Source: JAEZDC01 sp036676415 (GTDB taxonomy: Bacteria; Bacteroidota; Bacteroidia; Chitinophagales; Chitinophagaceae). Taken from it: DNA of 64,000 nucleotides. Positions 1-9,059 of this stretch are shown here, piece by piece. How positions within the stretch are numbered: the stretch's first letter is position 1; every line of letters begins with the position of its first letter. The position numbers and the translations under genes are program-made. The notes beneath the pieces were generated by a model, which had not been told where the DNA came from, made no database searches, and saw nothing but the letters and a program-made list of their open reading frames with translations. The stretch is taken from assembly GCA_036676415.1 (NCBI GenBank), contig JAKFCX010000001.1, forward strand, positions 1 to 64,000, written 5' to 3'.

Positions 1-864
1 AAGTTGCATGAAGACATTTTAGATGATAAAGACAAACAGCTTGTTGAAGAAATTCAAAAGTCAAAAGTCAAAATTGAAGGCCTGCTGGAAGGATATAATT
101 TTCGTGAAGCATTATTTGAAGTGATTGACCTTTCGAGAAAAGGTAATAAATACATGCAGGAAAAGCAACCATGGATCGTTGCTAAAAAGCTGACTGAAAT
201 TCCTGATGCACAAAAACAGATCGATAACTGCCTTCACTTATGTTTACAGCTAACGGCAAACCTTTCGATATTGATCAATCCTTTTCTGCCCAATACAGCA
301 AGGAAGATGATATATATGATGAAGGTGGTGGACAAAATGTTGGATTGGGAAAATGCAGGCAAGATCAAACTCTTGAGTGTAGGATATACCTTAAGAGCAC
401 CTGAATTATTATTTAGAAAAATCGAAGACGGAGAAATTGCAGCGCAATTAGACAAGTTAAAAATCAAAAGCCAACAATCAAAAGTGGAAACAACAAATAC
501 AACTGCAGATGCAAATCAGCCATCATCAAATCTGAAATCAGAGATTCAATATGATGATTTTGCCAAAATGGATTTCAGGATTGGAACAATAACCTCAGCT
601 GAAAAGGTTGCAAAGGCAGATAAGCTTTTGAAACTTGAAGTTGATCTTGGTTTTGAAAAACGAACCATTGTTTCTGGAATTGCGATGCATTTTAACCCGG
701 AAGATATTGTGGGAAAACAAGTGACAGTTGTTGCCAACCTAGCCCCAAGGAAAATGAGAGGAATTGAAAGCCAGGGAATGATATTGATGGCAGAAGATAA
801 AGCTGGAAAGCTGCATTTTATCAATCCGGAAGAAAAGATTGATGATGGGTCTACCGTAAGCTAA
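1..864 (+). CDS. metG: Methionyl-tRNA synthetase, C-terminal part (5' end outside window)
   Basis: The frame is already open at base 1, so the catalytic Rossmann domain lies upstream of the window. What is visible is the helical anticodon-binding domain (about residues 1-140, with the KQPWIVAK region typical of MetRS) and then a Lys/Ser/Thr-rich linker. The last ~105 residues form an EMAP-II/Arc1-like tRNA-binding OB fold starting at YDDFAKMDFRIGTI and including the NLAPRKMRGIESQGMILMA region. MetRS charges tRNA-Met in the cytoplasm, and the fused C-terminal domain raises tRNA affinity and supports dimerisation. A strong terminator follows the stop codon. A free-standing tRNA-binding protein is unlikely because the helical MetRS part is joined in frame. 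Confidence 0.93.
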   Translation, partial: KLHEDILDDKDKQLVEEIQKSKVKIEGLLEGYNFREALFEVIDLSRKGNKYMQEKQPWIVAKKLTEIPDAQKQIDNCLHLCLQLTANLSILINPFLPNTARKMIYMMKVVDKMLDWENAGKIKLLSVGYTLRAPELLFRKIEDGEIAAQLDKLKIKSQQSKVETTNTTADANQPSSNLKSEIQYDDFAKMDFRIGTITSAEKVAKADKLLKLEVDLGFEKRTIVSGIAMHFNPEDIVGKQVTVVANLAPRKMRGIESQGMILMAEDKAGKLHFINPEEKIDDGSTVS

Positions 865-885
865 ATAATCTAAAAACATAATGGA

Positions 886-914
886 AAGCTGCTTGAATTT
901 CAGGCAGCTTTTTT
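886..914 (+). terminator. Rho-independent terminator after metG
   Basis: Bases 886-910 form a hairpin (AAGCTGC paired with GCAGCTT, with further inner pairing) followed by a run of six T. It lies 21 bases after the metG stop codon and separates metG from the next gene. Confidence 0.85.
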
Positions 915-964
915 ATTATCTTCGAAAATAGTTGCATAGCTAACTAATTCTTTAAAACCTGTAT

Positions 965-3370
965 ATGAAACGAATCATCAAAAAAGTTGCTGTTTTGGGT
1001 AGTGGTGTTATGGGTAGCCGTATTGCCTGTCATTTTGCAGGTATCGGTGTACAGGTGTTATTGTTAGACATTGTTCCAAAAGATGCGGCTGCTGATGCAA
1101 AACCTGCAGAGAAGAATAAGATTGTGAATGATGCTTTACAGGCAGCGCTAAAAAGTAATCCATCTCCCGTTTATACAAAGGATGTAGTAAAAAGAATTAC
1201 CACAGGCAATTTTGACGACAACATGAAAGATATTGCTTCATGTGACTGGGTAATTGAAGTTGTAATTGAGCGATTAGATATAAAACAACAGGTGTATGAA
1301 AAAGTAGAACAGTTCAGGAAACCAGGATCACTGATCACATCCAATACTTCCGGTATCCCAATTCATCTTTTATCACAAGGAAGAAGCGAGGATTTCAGGA
1401 AGAATTTCTGCGGAACCCACTTTTTCAATCCTCCAAGATATCTACGCTTATTAGAGATCATTCCAACTCCTGATACTGATCCTGCAGTTACAGAATTCCT
1501 GATGCATTATGGTGATCTTTTCCTCGGCAAAACAACAGTGCTGGCAAAAGATACTCCTGCATTTATTGCCAACAGGATCGGAGTTTTCAGTATCATGAGC
1601 ATCTTTCATATCATGGATAAAATGGGATTGAGTATTGATGAGATTGATGCGTTAACCGGACCAATTGCAGGCCGTCCGAAGTCTGCCACCTTTAGAACAG
1701 CAGATGTAGTAGGTATCGATACTTTGGTAAAAGTGGCAAAAGGTGTTGGCGAGAATTGTCCGGCAGATGAAGCAAAAGATATATTCAATATTCCTGCATG
1801 GCTCGAAAAAGTGGTTGCCAATAATTGGTTAGGCGATAAATCAGGACAAGGTTTCTTCAAAAAGATCAAACTTCCAATAACAGAAGGAAGTCCGGAAGAA
1901 AGAAAGTCTGACAAAGAGATTCATGTACTCAACTTACAGACTTTGGAATACACATCCCGTATCAAACCAAAGTTTGCTACGTTGGAAGCAGCGAAACCTG
2001 TTGAAGACCTGAAACAAAGATTGAAAATATTAGCAGCAGGTAAGGATAAAGCAGGTGATTTTTACAGGGAGTTTCATAACAGTCTTTTTTCTTACATCTC
2101 TTTCAGAATACCGGAGATCAGCGATGAGGTTTATCGTGTGGATGATGCAATGAAAGCAGGTTTTGGCTGGGAAATTGGTCCTTTTGAAAGTTGGGATGTG
2201 ATTGGTGTAGCCAAAACAGTTGAGGCAATGAAAGCTGATGGAGTAAAAGTAGCAGCTTGGGTTGATGAGATGCTGGCAGCTGGAAATACGAATTTCTACA
2301 AGGTTGAAAATGGTAAACGTTTATACTATGATGTTACTTCAAAATCTTACAAAGAAATTCCTGGTGCAGAATCATTCCTCATCTTAAATAACCATAGCGA
2401 TAAAACAATATGGAAGAACAGTGCTTGTAAACTATACGATATCGGTGATGGTGTTGCTGCATTGGAATGGAGCACCAAAATGAACAGCATTGGCGGCGAA
2501 GTATTGGAAGGAATTCAAAAGTCAATTGCAATTGCCGAAGAAAAATTTAAAGGATTAGTGATTGCCAATGAAGGTGCAAATTTCTCTGCAGGTGCAAATG
2601 TTGGAATGATCTTCATGTTTGCCATAGAACAGGAATATGATGAGCTTGATATGGCCATTCGTATGTTCCAGAACACCATGATGAGAGCAAGATATTCTTC
2701 TGTTCCTGTTGTAGTAGCTCCACACGGATTAACATTGGGTGGTGCATGTGAATTGAGTTTACATGCCGATAAAGTTTGTGCCGCAGCAGAAACCTATATT
2801 GGTCTTGTTGAATTAGGTGTTGGATTGATACCAGGTGGTGGTGGCACTAAAGAATTTGCTTTACGTGCTGCCGATGAAATGCATGAAGATGAACCGGAAA
2901 CCATCACTTTAAAAAATCGCTTCTTAACCATAGCAACAGCCAAAGTTGCTACTTCCGGATTTGAAGGTTATGATATTGGTGTTTTAAGAAAAGGATTGGA
3001 TGAAGTAGTCATCAATCAATCAAGAAGAATTTCAGAAGCAAAAAAATCTGTTATTGAGTTATACGACCAGGGTTATGTAACACCTGTTCAAAGAAAAGAT
3101 ATTAAAGTACTCGGCCAATCTGCACTCGGAGCTTTATATGCAGGCATCAATGGAATGTGGAGAGCAGGTTATGCAACAGATCATGATGTAACTGTTGCAA
3201 AAAAACTGGCTTATGTAATGTGTGGTGGTGATTTGAGTGAACAAACACTTGTCGCTGAACAATACTTACTGGATCTTGAAAGAGAAGCTTTCTTATCACT
3301 TTGTGGTGAAAGAAAATCTTTGGAGAGAATTCAAGCTGTGCTGAAGACTGGTAAGCCGATCAGGAATTAA
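965..3370 (+). CDS. 3-hydroxyacyl-CoA dehydrogenase / enoyl-CoA hydratase, FadN type
   Basis: Bifunctional fatty acid beta-oxidation enzyme of 801 residues. The N-terminal NAD-binding domain opens with VAVLGSGVMGSRIACHFA (residues 8-25), followed by the 3HCDH C-terminal helical domain that includes GTHFFNPPRYL. The enoyl-CoA hydratase/isomerase (crotonase) domain lies in the second half, with LTLGGACELSLHADKV and GVGLIPGGGGTKEF forming the oxyanion-hole and active-site region. This order, dehydrogenase first and hydratase second, is that of Bacillus FadN rather than E. coli FadB, where the hydratase comes first. The enzyme hydrates trans-enoyl-CoA and oxidises the L-3-hydroxyacyl-CoA in the cytoplasm. 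The thiolase (FadA) and acyl-CoA dehydrogenase that usually sit next to it are not downstream here. Confidence 0.93.
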   Translation: MKRIIKKVAVLGSGVMGSRIACHFAGIGVQVLLLDIVPKDAAADAKPAEKNKIVNDALQAALKSNPSPVYTKDVVKRITTGNFDDNMKDIASCDWVIEVVIERLDIKQQVYEKVEQFRKPGSLITSNTSGIPIHLLSQGRSEDFRKNFCGTHFFNPPRYLRLLEIIPTPDTDPAVTEFLMHYGDLFLGKTTVLAKDTPAFIANRIGVFSIMSIFHIMDKMGLSIDEIDALTGPIAGRPKSATFRTADVVGIDTLVKVAKGVGENCPADEAKDIFNIPAWLEKVVANNWLGDKSGQGFFKKIKLPITEGSPEERKSDKEIHVLNLQTLEYTSRIKPKFATLEAAKPVEDLKQRLKILAAGKDKAGDFYREFHNSLFSYISFRIPEISDEVYRVDDAMKAGFGWEIGPFESWDVIGVAKTVEAMKADGVKVAAWVDEMLAAGNTNFYKVENGKRLYYDVTSKSYKEIPGAESFLILNNHSDKTIWKNSACKLYDIGDGVAALEWSTKMNSIGGEVLEGIQKSIAIAEEKFKGLVIANEGANFSAGANVGMIFMFAIEQEYDELDMAIRMFQNTMMRARYSSVPVVVAPHGLTLGGACELSLHADKVCAAAETYIGLVELGVGLIPGGGGTKEFALRAADEMHEDEPETITLKNRFLTIATAKVATSGFEGYDIGVLRKGLDEVVINQSRRISEAKKSVIELYDQGYVTPVQRKDIKVLGQSALGALYAGINGMWRAGYATDHDVTVAKKLAYVMCGGDLSEQTLVAEQYLLDLEREAFLSLCGERKSLERIQAVLKTGKPIRN

Positions 3371-3407
3371 TAGGTTCATATGAAAGTCAGATCATAATCT
3401 TCTGAAC

Positions 3408-3485
3408 GTACAAGTGGTTACCTCAGATATGTTGTTTTATGGCTATTGTTTCGGTGTATCCTCCTTCGTCGGATTTTCACACAAC
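3408..3485 (+). repeat. Long copy of intergenic repeat (copy J)
   Basis: About 78 bases that align with 26740-26815 at roughly three quarters identity, beginning GTACAAGTG and ending ACACAAC, with the shared blocks TACCTCA, ATATGT, TTCGGTG and TCCTTCGTCG. It lies in the 240-base gap between the FadN-type gene and the ABC transporter. A small perfect palindrome CTGGTG-atgc-CACCAG follows at 3485-3500. Confidence 0.65.
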
Positions 3486-3610
3486 TGGTGATGCCACCAG
3501 CATTTCAGCTGGCCAACATACTTTTCATCCCTCTAATTTGCCTATTCGTAACAAAATAGTAGTCGCTATTTCCAAATATTTTATTTTCACTCCCAATCAA
3601 TAAAATAACC

Positions 3611-4519
3611 GTGACTACTGTTCTATCATTGAAAGGCATTTCCAAGAACTACGGAAGAATACAGGCACTTAAAAATGTGTCGTTCGATGTTCCTGCAGGT
3701 TCTGTATTCGGAATATTAGGGCCTAATGGAAGTGGCAAAACCACTTTACTCGGCATTATCCTGGACATTCTTCGTCCCAATGCAGGGAGTTTTGAACTCT
3801 TGGGCCATCCTCCTTCAGCTGAAGTAAGAAAAGGTATAGGAACCTTACTCGAAACGCCGAACTTCTATCATTATTTATCCGGCGAAAGAAATCTTCGCAT
3901 CGCTGCAGAAATAAAAGGCAGGGGATTAAACGATATTGACACTGTTCTGCAAAAAGTAAATCTTCACCAGCGCAAAACGAGCAAGTTCAATACCTATTCA
4001 TTAGGAATGAAACAAAGACTTGCCATTGCTTCTACATTACTAGGTGATCCCAATGTGTTGATCTTCGATGAGCCGACAAACGGATTAGATCCTGTTGGTA
4101 TTGCCGAAATAAGAGAGCTGATAAAAAAACTGGCGAAAGAAGGTAAAACTATCATCATGGCCAGCCATTTACTGGACGAAGTTGAAAAAGTGTGTACACA
4201 TGTGGCAATATTGAAGAAAGGTGAACTGCTTGCTTCAGGGCATGTAGATGAAGTACTGGTGAATGAAGACATAGTTGAAATTGCAGCTGCTGATCTTGAA
4301 AAGCTTGAGAATACTATTCAGTCGATCAATGGTTATACCCATATTAAACATGCAGAAAATGGTACGCTGCAATTATTTTATCCTATGGGATCGGCAAAGC
4401 TTGAAGAGGTGAATCAGCATTGTTTTAATCATGGCGTTGTGCTTACACATCTTTTATTTAAGAAAAAAAGTCTCGAAACAAAATTCTTTGAATTAACGGG
4501 AAAGGATAGTGATCGTTAG
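3611..4519 (+). CDS. ABC transporter ATP-binding protein (ABC-2 exporter type)
   Basis: Cytoplasmic ATPase of 302 residues that powers the permease encoded just downstream. Visible motifs are Walker A GPNGSGKTT (about residue 37), the ABC signature YSLGMKQRLAIA, Walker B VLIFDEPTNGLDP and the switch histidine in MASHLLDEV. The C-terminal ~80 residues form the extra domain common in BcrA/CcmA-type exporter ATPases. Translation is set at GTG 3611, because the beta strand leading to Walker A begins only a few residues later and no ATG gives a better fit. The substrate cannot be read from sequence. Bacitracin-resistance-like or generic ABC-2 export is the family expectation, and a gliding GldA role is possible but not supported by neighbours. 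Confidence 0.9.
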   Translation: MTTVLSLKGISKNYGRIQALKNVSFDVPAGSVFGILGPNGSGKTTLLGIILDILRPNAGSFELLGHPPSAEVRKGIGTLLETPNFYHYLSGERNLRIAAEIKGRGLNDIDTVLQKVNLHQRKTSKFNTYSLGMKQRLAIASTLLGDPNVLIFDEPTNGLDPVGIAEIRELIKKLAKEGKTIIMASHLLDEVEKVCTHVAILKKGELLASGHVDEVLVNEDIVEIAAADLEKLENTIQSINGYTHIKHAENGTLQLFYPMGSAKLEEVNQHCFNHGVVLTHLLFKKKSLETKFFELTGKDSDR

Positions 4520-4548
4520 TTTACCAGATGCAACAAACACTTCAACAT

Positions 4549-4580
4549 TTGTTGCGTCGCATTACGTTCATCACCTGTAC
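4549..4580 (-). repeat. Intergenic repeat core with insertion (copy F)
   Basis: Read on the minus strand this begins GTACAGGTGATGAACG and ends AATGCGACGCAAC. It matches the 20-base core seen at 15028, 45753 and 52458 but carries about 10 extra bases in the middle. It lies between the ABC ATPase and permease genes. Confidence 0.55.
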
Positions 4581-4600
4581 TACTATTAAACAGTTCAAAC

Positions 4601-5413
4601 ATGTTACATCTTTTAAAAATAGAATGGCTTAAAGTAAAGAACTATCGTACGTTCTGGGTATTGTTCATCCTGTACCTGGTAAGCATTGTAGGTGCCAACT
4701 ATCTTATTCATGAAGTGTTGCAGGCCAACCTTCGAGATACGATAAAAAAACAACCAACTGATGCATTTATCAGGATGATGATCGGAAGTCCTCCCTATGC
4801 TTTTCCGCTTTCCTGGGCTATGACAGCTTACGTTAGTAGCTTCCTGTTAATTATTCCGGGCTTTCTCACCATCATTCTTTTTACAAATGAATTTACTTAC
4901 AAAACGCACCGCCAGAATTTAATTGACGGGCTAACAAGAAATCAATTTATTTCCGCAAAACTGCTGAGTATTGTTACGCTTTCTGCGATCTCTGCATTAA
5001 CTGTTGGCCTTACGGCTACAGGGTTTGGATTTTTTACCGGTGAAAATCCTTTTGGTGGCAATTATGCGAGATATCTTTCCCTGTCATTTCTTCAATGCCT
5101 TAATTACTGCGTGATGGCATTAATGCTGGGTACACTTTTCAAAAGAAGTGGTATAGCATTAGGCGTTTACTTTATCTACGTTGTGATCTTTGATAATGTG
5201 CTGTTCCAGGTATTGAACAAATACATTTATAACACGGGGTATTTTTTACCAATGGAATCAGCAGACAACCTGATACCCTTACCACTTGCAGAACATTTAC
5301 AAAACCAGTTCCTGGACAGGAGAGATATTTCTGATATTCTCATCACCTGTATCGCATATATTCTATTGTGGGTTTTTATCAGTTTCCGAAAGTTTAAAAC
5401 CGATGATCTGTAA
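4601..5413 (+). CDS. ABC-2 type transporter permease
   Basis: Integral membrane protein of 270 residues with about six hydrophobic segments. The first helix (FWVLFILYLVSIVGANYLI) follows a short cytoplasmic start, and the NEFTYKTHRQNLIDGLTRN region is the cytosolic loop typical of ABC-2 permeases that follows an 'EF..gT.r..l..g.sR' pattern. It is the membrane partner of the ATPase 81 bases upstream on the same strand, and together they form an exporter of unknown substrate. The stop codon runs directly into a strong bidirectional terminator shared with the convergent metalloprotease gene. Confidence 0.88.
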   Translation: MLHLLKIEWLKVKNYRTFWVLFILYLVSIVGANYLIHEVLQANLRDTIKKQPTDAFIRMMIGSPPYAFPLSWAMTAYVSSFLLIIPGFLTIILFTNEFTYKTHRQNLIDGLTRNQFISAKLLSIVTLSAISALTVGLTATGFGFFTGENPFGGNYARYLSLSFLQCLNYCVMALMLGTLFKRSGIALGVYFIYVVIFDNVLFQVLNKYIYNTGYFLPMESADNLIPLPLAEHLQNQFLDRRDISDILITCIAYILLWVFISFRKFKTDDL

Positions 5414-5446
5414 AAGAAGAGCTGTCCATAGACAGCTCTTCTTTTT
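5412..5446. terminator. Bidirectional terminator, 15-bp stem
   Basis: Bases 5412-5426 pair perfectly with 5431-5445 around a CATA loop, with A and T runs on either side. It serves both the permease (plus strand) and the metalloprotease (minus strand), and it overlaps the stop codons of both. Confidence 0.93.
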
Positions 5447-7514
5447 AATGCATTATCATTATTTTCTGTTTCGATCCTGTTTCCTGTTCAACAAGATAAT
5501 AAATACCATTACTAAGACCACTTACGTCAAAACGATTGTTTCCAATATTTGTTTGCAGGCGTTTTATAATTCTTCCAATTCCATCTATAAGATTCAAAGT
5601 TGTTTTCCTTGAAGATGCAATCACCAATTCATTGGCAACAGGGTTTGGATATACACTTAAAGACTCGGTTTGTTTACCAGCTTTTAAGATCACAATAGAT
5701 GAATATTCATAACTTCCATCACGGTCAATCATCTTTAACCGGTAATAATTTGTTCCGGGCTTTATCTCAGCATCAATAAAGTCGTATGCTGTTTCAGTTG
5801 ATGAATTTCCTTTAGCCTGTACATCACCAATTGAATTATACTCAACTCCGTTATAGCTTCTTTGTATTTCAAATCTATCTGCGTTGATCTCGTTCTGTGT
5901 TATCCATTTCAATTCAGCATCATATCTTTTCAACTCACCTGTAAAACTGATCAGCTTAACAGGAAAAGGACATCCGGCAGCAATCATTGGTGTTCCACTA
6001 CCAGTAGGATCAAAGCAGGTAGGCATTGTACTGTAAGCCATCTTATCTTGTCCACCCTGTACTTCCTGTGGTGCCGGCGTTCGAATATTAGACGCATTTG
6101 AAACAGAGAAATTCATCAATTGACCCGGTGCAATCCTATGACCCAAGCCATGTGCATGTCCTAATTCATGTAAGATCACTGTTTCAAAATCGTATTGAGA
6201 TCCTGTAGCCAAAGCAGGACCGAATTGCCAGGTTACACTTGTTGATCTTGCCTGGATATCGATCTCCTCTAACCACCAAACAGTGTTTTCCAGTGTACAG
6301 GCACCAGTTGCAAAACCAGAAAATCTACTGGTGGCTCTTGCCAAAACACCTGCAGGTAAAGAGCCATCGAATAAAACCACGTTTTGATCATCATTGGCAT
6401 ACAATGTTGGTGTAACTCCACCTGTTCTCCAGTTGATGCCGGTATTACATGTCCATGTGTTTAAAGCTCTTTCATAGGCAGCCACAGCAGCAATATTGCT
6501 TGCAAAATCAGTATGATAGAGAAAAGTATATCCACCCAGTAAGTCAGTATTTCTCAGGTAATAACGTTGCCTGGTTGTTGACGGAAAGCCACTGAAATCC
6601 TGGTTAAGTGAAATATGAGAGTACCGAATAACCAAAGGTTGTGGAGAGGAAAAGGTGCCGTTCACTAAAAAAGACCCGGTTCCTGCATTTGCGCTATTAC
6701 CAGTTGGAACTTTTACTACGATCGTATTATCTGACCAGCTGACATAATCTGATGTATTGGGTGGTGTGATAAAAGTTGATCCTCCGTTATCAGCATTTGG
6801 AAACTGTACCGTACCAGGTGTAGTTCCAAAACCTGTTCCGTTGATCGTTAAAAAATCAGCAGGATTAACTGTTCCTGCATTGGTAGGGTTGGGTCCGAAA
6901 GATGTAACAGTATTTACGCCATCATTTCTACCAGATAATTCTGAGGAAGTATAAATTGTTCCCCCAGGCTTCCTGGCTTCGAAACCTGCAATTAAGAATA
7001 TTTTTTGCAGCAATTCATTTTCGGAAAGTGCACCTTCAACAAAGAGATCATGATATTTTCCATTCTGAAATAACCATGCACCCTGTGCATCTGCAAAAGG
7101 GAGAGCCTGTATTTTATCAGGAAATGAGTTCCGGATATTATCATCATCAGAAGATTGGTTATCGTTCTCCAGCATTAAGAAATACCGTTGCCCTTTTTCA
7201 AGTTGAACTGCCGGATTGGTGACCTGAGCTTTTCCATTCAATACACCTCCCAGTGTGATAACATATACTTCGTTCTCTGAACGGTGATTTTTTATCCACG
7301 CATCTACTTCAACCCTGTTTAGCGTGAAGATGTTCCCGTTTTCATCATCATAACAATGCTGGGCTACCACTTTACCAATCACTAATGAAGTAGCATTATT
7401 TATCCTTTCATTAAATGAAACGGGAAAAGATAAACATTGAGCCACTCCAGAAACAGAAAATATGGTACAGAATAAGATCAGTACCCAGGACCGCTGTAGA
7501 GAATTTATAGGCAT
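5445..7514 (-). CDS. Secreted matrixin-like zinc metalloprotease with T9SS sorting domain
   Basis: 689 residues. A signal peptide (hydrophobic run WVLILFCTIFSVSGVAQ) precedes an N-terminal region of unknown type. An IPT/TIG-like Ig domain (about residues 205-300, TVNPADFLTINGTGFG) follows, then a metzincin catalytic domain with the zinc signature HELGHAHGLGH at residues 449-459 (three His ligands and the catalytic Glu). After it come a beta-sandwich segment and a C-terminal type A sorting domain with SVYPNPVANELVI. The T9SS would carry it across the outer membrane to the cell surface or medium. Matrixins cleave proteins, but the actual target is unknown. A downstream Met or methionine-turn residue was not identified with confidence. 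The gene is monocistronic and ends in a terminator. Confidence 0.88.
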   Translation of the reverse strand: MPINSLQRSWVLILFCTIFSVSGVAQCLSFPVSFNERINNATSLVIGKVVAQHCYDDENGNIFTLNRVEVDAWIKNHRSENEVYVITLGGVLNGKAQVTNPAVQLEKGQRYFLMLENDNQSSDDDNIRNSFPDKIQALPFADAQGAWLFQNGKYHDLFVEGALSENELLQKIFLIAGFEARKPGGTIYTSSELSGRNDGVNTVTSFGPNPTNAGTVNPADFLTINGTGFGTTPGTVQFPNADNGGSTFITPPNTSDYVSWSDNTIVVKVPTGNSANAGTGSFLVNGTFSSPQPLVIRYSHISLNQDFSGFPSTTRQRYYLRNTDLLGGYTFLYHTDFASNIAAVAAYERALNTWTCNTGINWRTGGVTPTLYANDDQNVVLFDGSLPAGVLARATSRFSGFATGACTLENTVWWLEEIDIQARSTSVTWQFGPALATGSQYDFETVILHELGHAHGLGHRIAPGQLMNFSVSNASNIRTPAPQEVQGGQDKMAYSTMPTCFDPTGSGTPMIAAGCPFPVKLISFTGELKRYDAELKWITQNEINADRFEIQRSYNGVEYNSIGDVQAKGNSSTETAYDFIDAEIKPGTNYYRLKMIDRDGSYEYSSIVILKAGKQTESLSVYPNPVANELVIASSRKTTLNLIDGIGRIIKRLQTNIGNNRFDVSGLSNGIYYLVEQETGSKQKIMIMH

Positions 7515-7534
7515 AAAAAAAGGTGTGTGTTCTG

Positions 7535-8452
7535 CTACTTCAAATGCAATGCCGCTCTGATTGTTGGATACAGAAATGTAAAACCAGTTTGACGGATTTT
7601 CTCTCCGGATACCGTTGCACTTTTCAAGACTTCTACACTCATTTCGCCTAAAGCGAGTTTTAGAATAAATGAAGGCACATGAACCGGGATGAATTGCTTT
7701 CCTCTCAATTTTTTAGCAATGGTTAATATAAGTTCTTTGTTACTAACCGGCTGTGGAGCAACAGCATTATATACTCCTGAGATTTGAGTGTTTTCTATAG
7801 CATGGATAAACATACGGCAAAGATCGTCGACATGTATCCAGCTTACTACCTGTTCTCCACTGCCCATTATGGTTCCAATTCCGAATTTCAAAGGCCTGGA
7901 AAATTCTTTTAGTGCACCTCCATTTTCAGCAAGTACGATCCCTATCCTGAATTTGATCAATCGTTTACCCAATTCTTTTACGGGATTGATGCTTTCCTCC
8001 CATAACCTGCAGGTTTCTCCCAAAAAATGATTATCGGCTGGTGCTTCTTCCGTGAATCCTTTTGCCCGGCTTTGTTTTGTATCTGGCCCATACCATCCAA
8101 TTGCTGAAGCACTCACGACAGTTTGTACGTTGTTAGGAATTTCTTTTAGTGCTTTTACAACCAGTTTGGCAGAATCGGTTCTGCTGTCCTGTATTTCTTT
8201 TTTTCTCTCATCAGACCATCGTTTATCTGCAACTCCAGCTCCTGCAAGATGTATGATATGATCTGCTTTTCTTATCGCCTCGGCATCTATTGCTTCTGAT
8301 GCAACATTCCAGGTTGCATAAGATAAATCAGGATGATTGCTTTGCTTTGGTGCTCTGGAGAGAATAATTACTTTATACCCTTTTTCTACAAGCATTCGTG
8401 ACAGGTGAGTACCTACCAAACCGGTTCCGCCTGTGATCAATATAGTCGTCAT
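7535..8452 (-). CDS. TIGR01777-family NAD-dependent epimerase/dehydratase
   Basis: Cytoplasmic SDR-type protein of 305 residues. The N-terminal dinucleotide-binding motif is TGGTGLVGTHLSRML (residues 7-21). IIHLAGAGVADKRW and VSASAIGWYG are the family blocks of the YfcH/SDR39U1 group, where the usual SDR tyrosine region is altered. The C-terminal ~50 residues match DUF1731 (VPSFILKLALGEMSVEVL). Substrate and physiological role are not known for this family. It lies 20 bases upstream of the metalloprotease on the same strand and could be co-transcribed, but I see no functional link. Confidence 0.88.
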   Translation of the reverse strand: MTTILITGGTGLVGTHLSRMLVEKGYKVIILSRAPKQSNHPDLSYATWNVASEAIDAEAIRKADHIIHLAGAGVADKRWSDERKKEIQDSRTDSAKLVVKALKEIPNNVQTVVSASAIGWYGPDTKQSRAKGFTEEAPADNHFLGETCRLWEESINPVKELGKRLIKFRIGIVLAENGGALKEFSRPLKFGIGTIMGSGEQVVSWIHVDDLCRMFIHAIENTQISGVYNAVAPQPVSNKELILTIAKKLRGKQFIPVHVPSFILKLALGEMSVEVLKSATVSGEKIRQTGFTFLYPTIRAALHLK

Positions 8453-8581
8453 ACTGCTAACATACGAAGAATAAAAAAGGAGGTCATGTTTTTGCCTAGC
8501 AGGAAGTAATAAATCAACCCAGGGATGAAACTGCCTTTTGGTTGTAGATTTCTTGTCTGGTATATTGCTTTGCTTAACGCT

Positions 8582-9016
8582 TTAAATGGGCTTTTGCTTT
8601 ACAGCGTCCCTGATCTCTTCAAGCAATTTTTCAGTAACTGTTGGAGCCGGTGGTCCTGATTCTTCTGGCTTACCGGCATGCTTTCTTCTCAATTTATTGA
8701 TGCCCTTGATTAACCAAAATATTACAAATGCAAGAATAATAAAATTGAATAGTACCGTTATAAAATTACCCCAGGCAAATACAGGCCCGATGGCTTTGGC
8801 TTCGGCCAGTGTCATTCCTGGCTTGATATCATCCGATAGCGGTACATACAGATTGGTGAAATCAGCTGAGAAAAATATTCCGATCAAAGGCATTACCAGG
8901 TCCGTTACTACTGAGTCTACGATCTTACTAAATGCAGCTCCGATTATAACACCAACTGCAAGATCAACTACGTTTCCCCTGATAGCAAATTCTCTGAATT
9001 CTTTTAAAAAGCTCAT
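8582..9016 (-). CDS. mscL: Large-conductance mechanosensitive channel
   Basis: 144 residues, the usual length. It begins with the amphipathic S1 helix and the first membrane helix (EFREFAIRGNVVDLAVGVII), which carries the conserved pore-lining pattern. A periplasmic loop, a second membrane helix (FITVLFNFIILAFVIFWL) and a charged cytoplasmic helix follow. It forms a homopentameric inner-membrane pore that opens under membrane tension during osmotic downshock. The minus-strand upstream region contains TATATTTAG, a weak match to the -7 element. Neighbours are unrelated. Confidence 0.96.
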   Translation of the reverse strand: MSFLKEFREFAIRGNVVDLAVGVIIGAAFSKIVDSVVTDLVMPLIGIFFSADFTNLYVPLSDDIKPGMTLAEAKAIGPVFAWGNFITVLFNFIILAFVIFWLIKGINKLRRKHAGKPEESGPPAPTVTEKLLEEIRDAVKQKPI

Positions 9017-9059
9017 AAGCAGGTATTAGGAACTAAATATAAATATAATATTTTGAAAG

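Noticed and set aside
3611..5413. Gliding-motility ABC transporter GldA/GldF
   Set aside because: The ATPase has the general exporter motifs and no gld gene is nearby, so the assignment cannot be supported.
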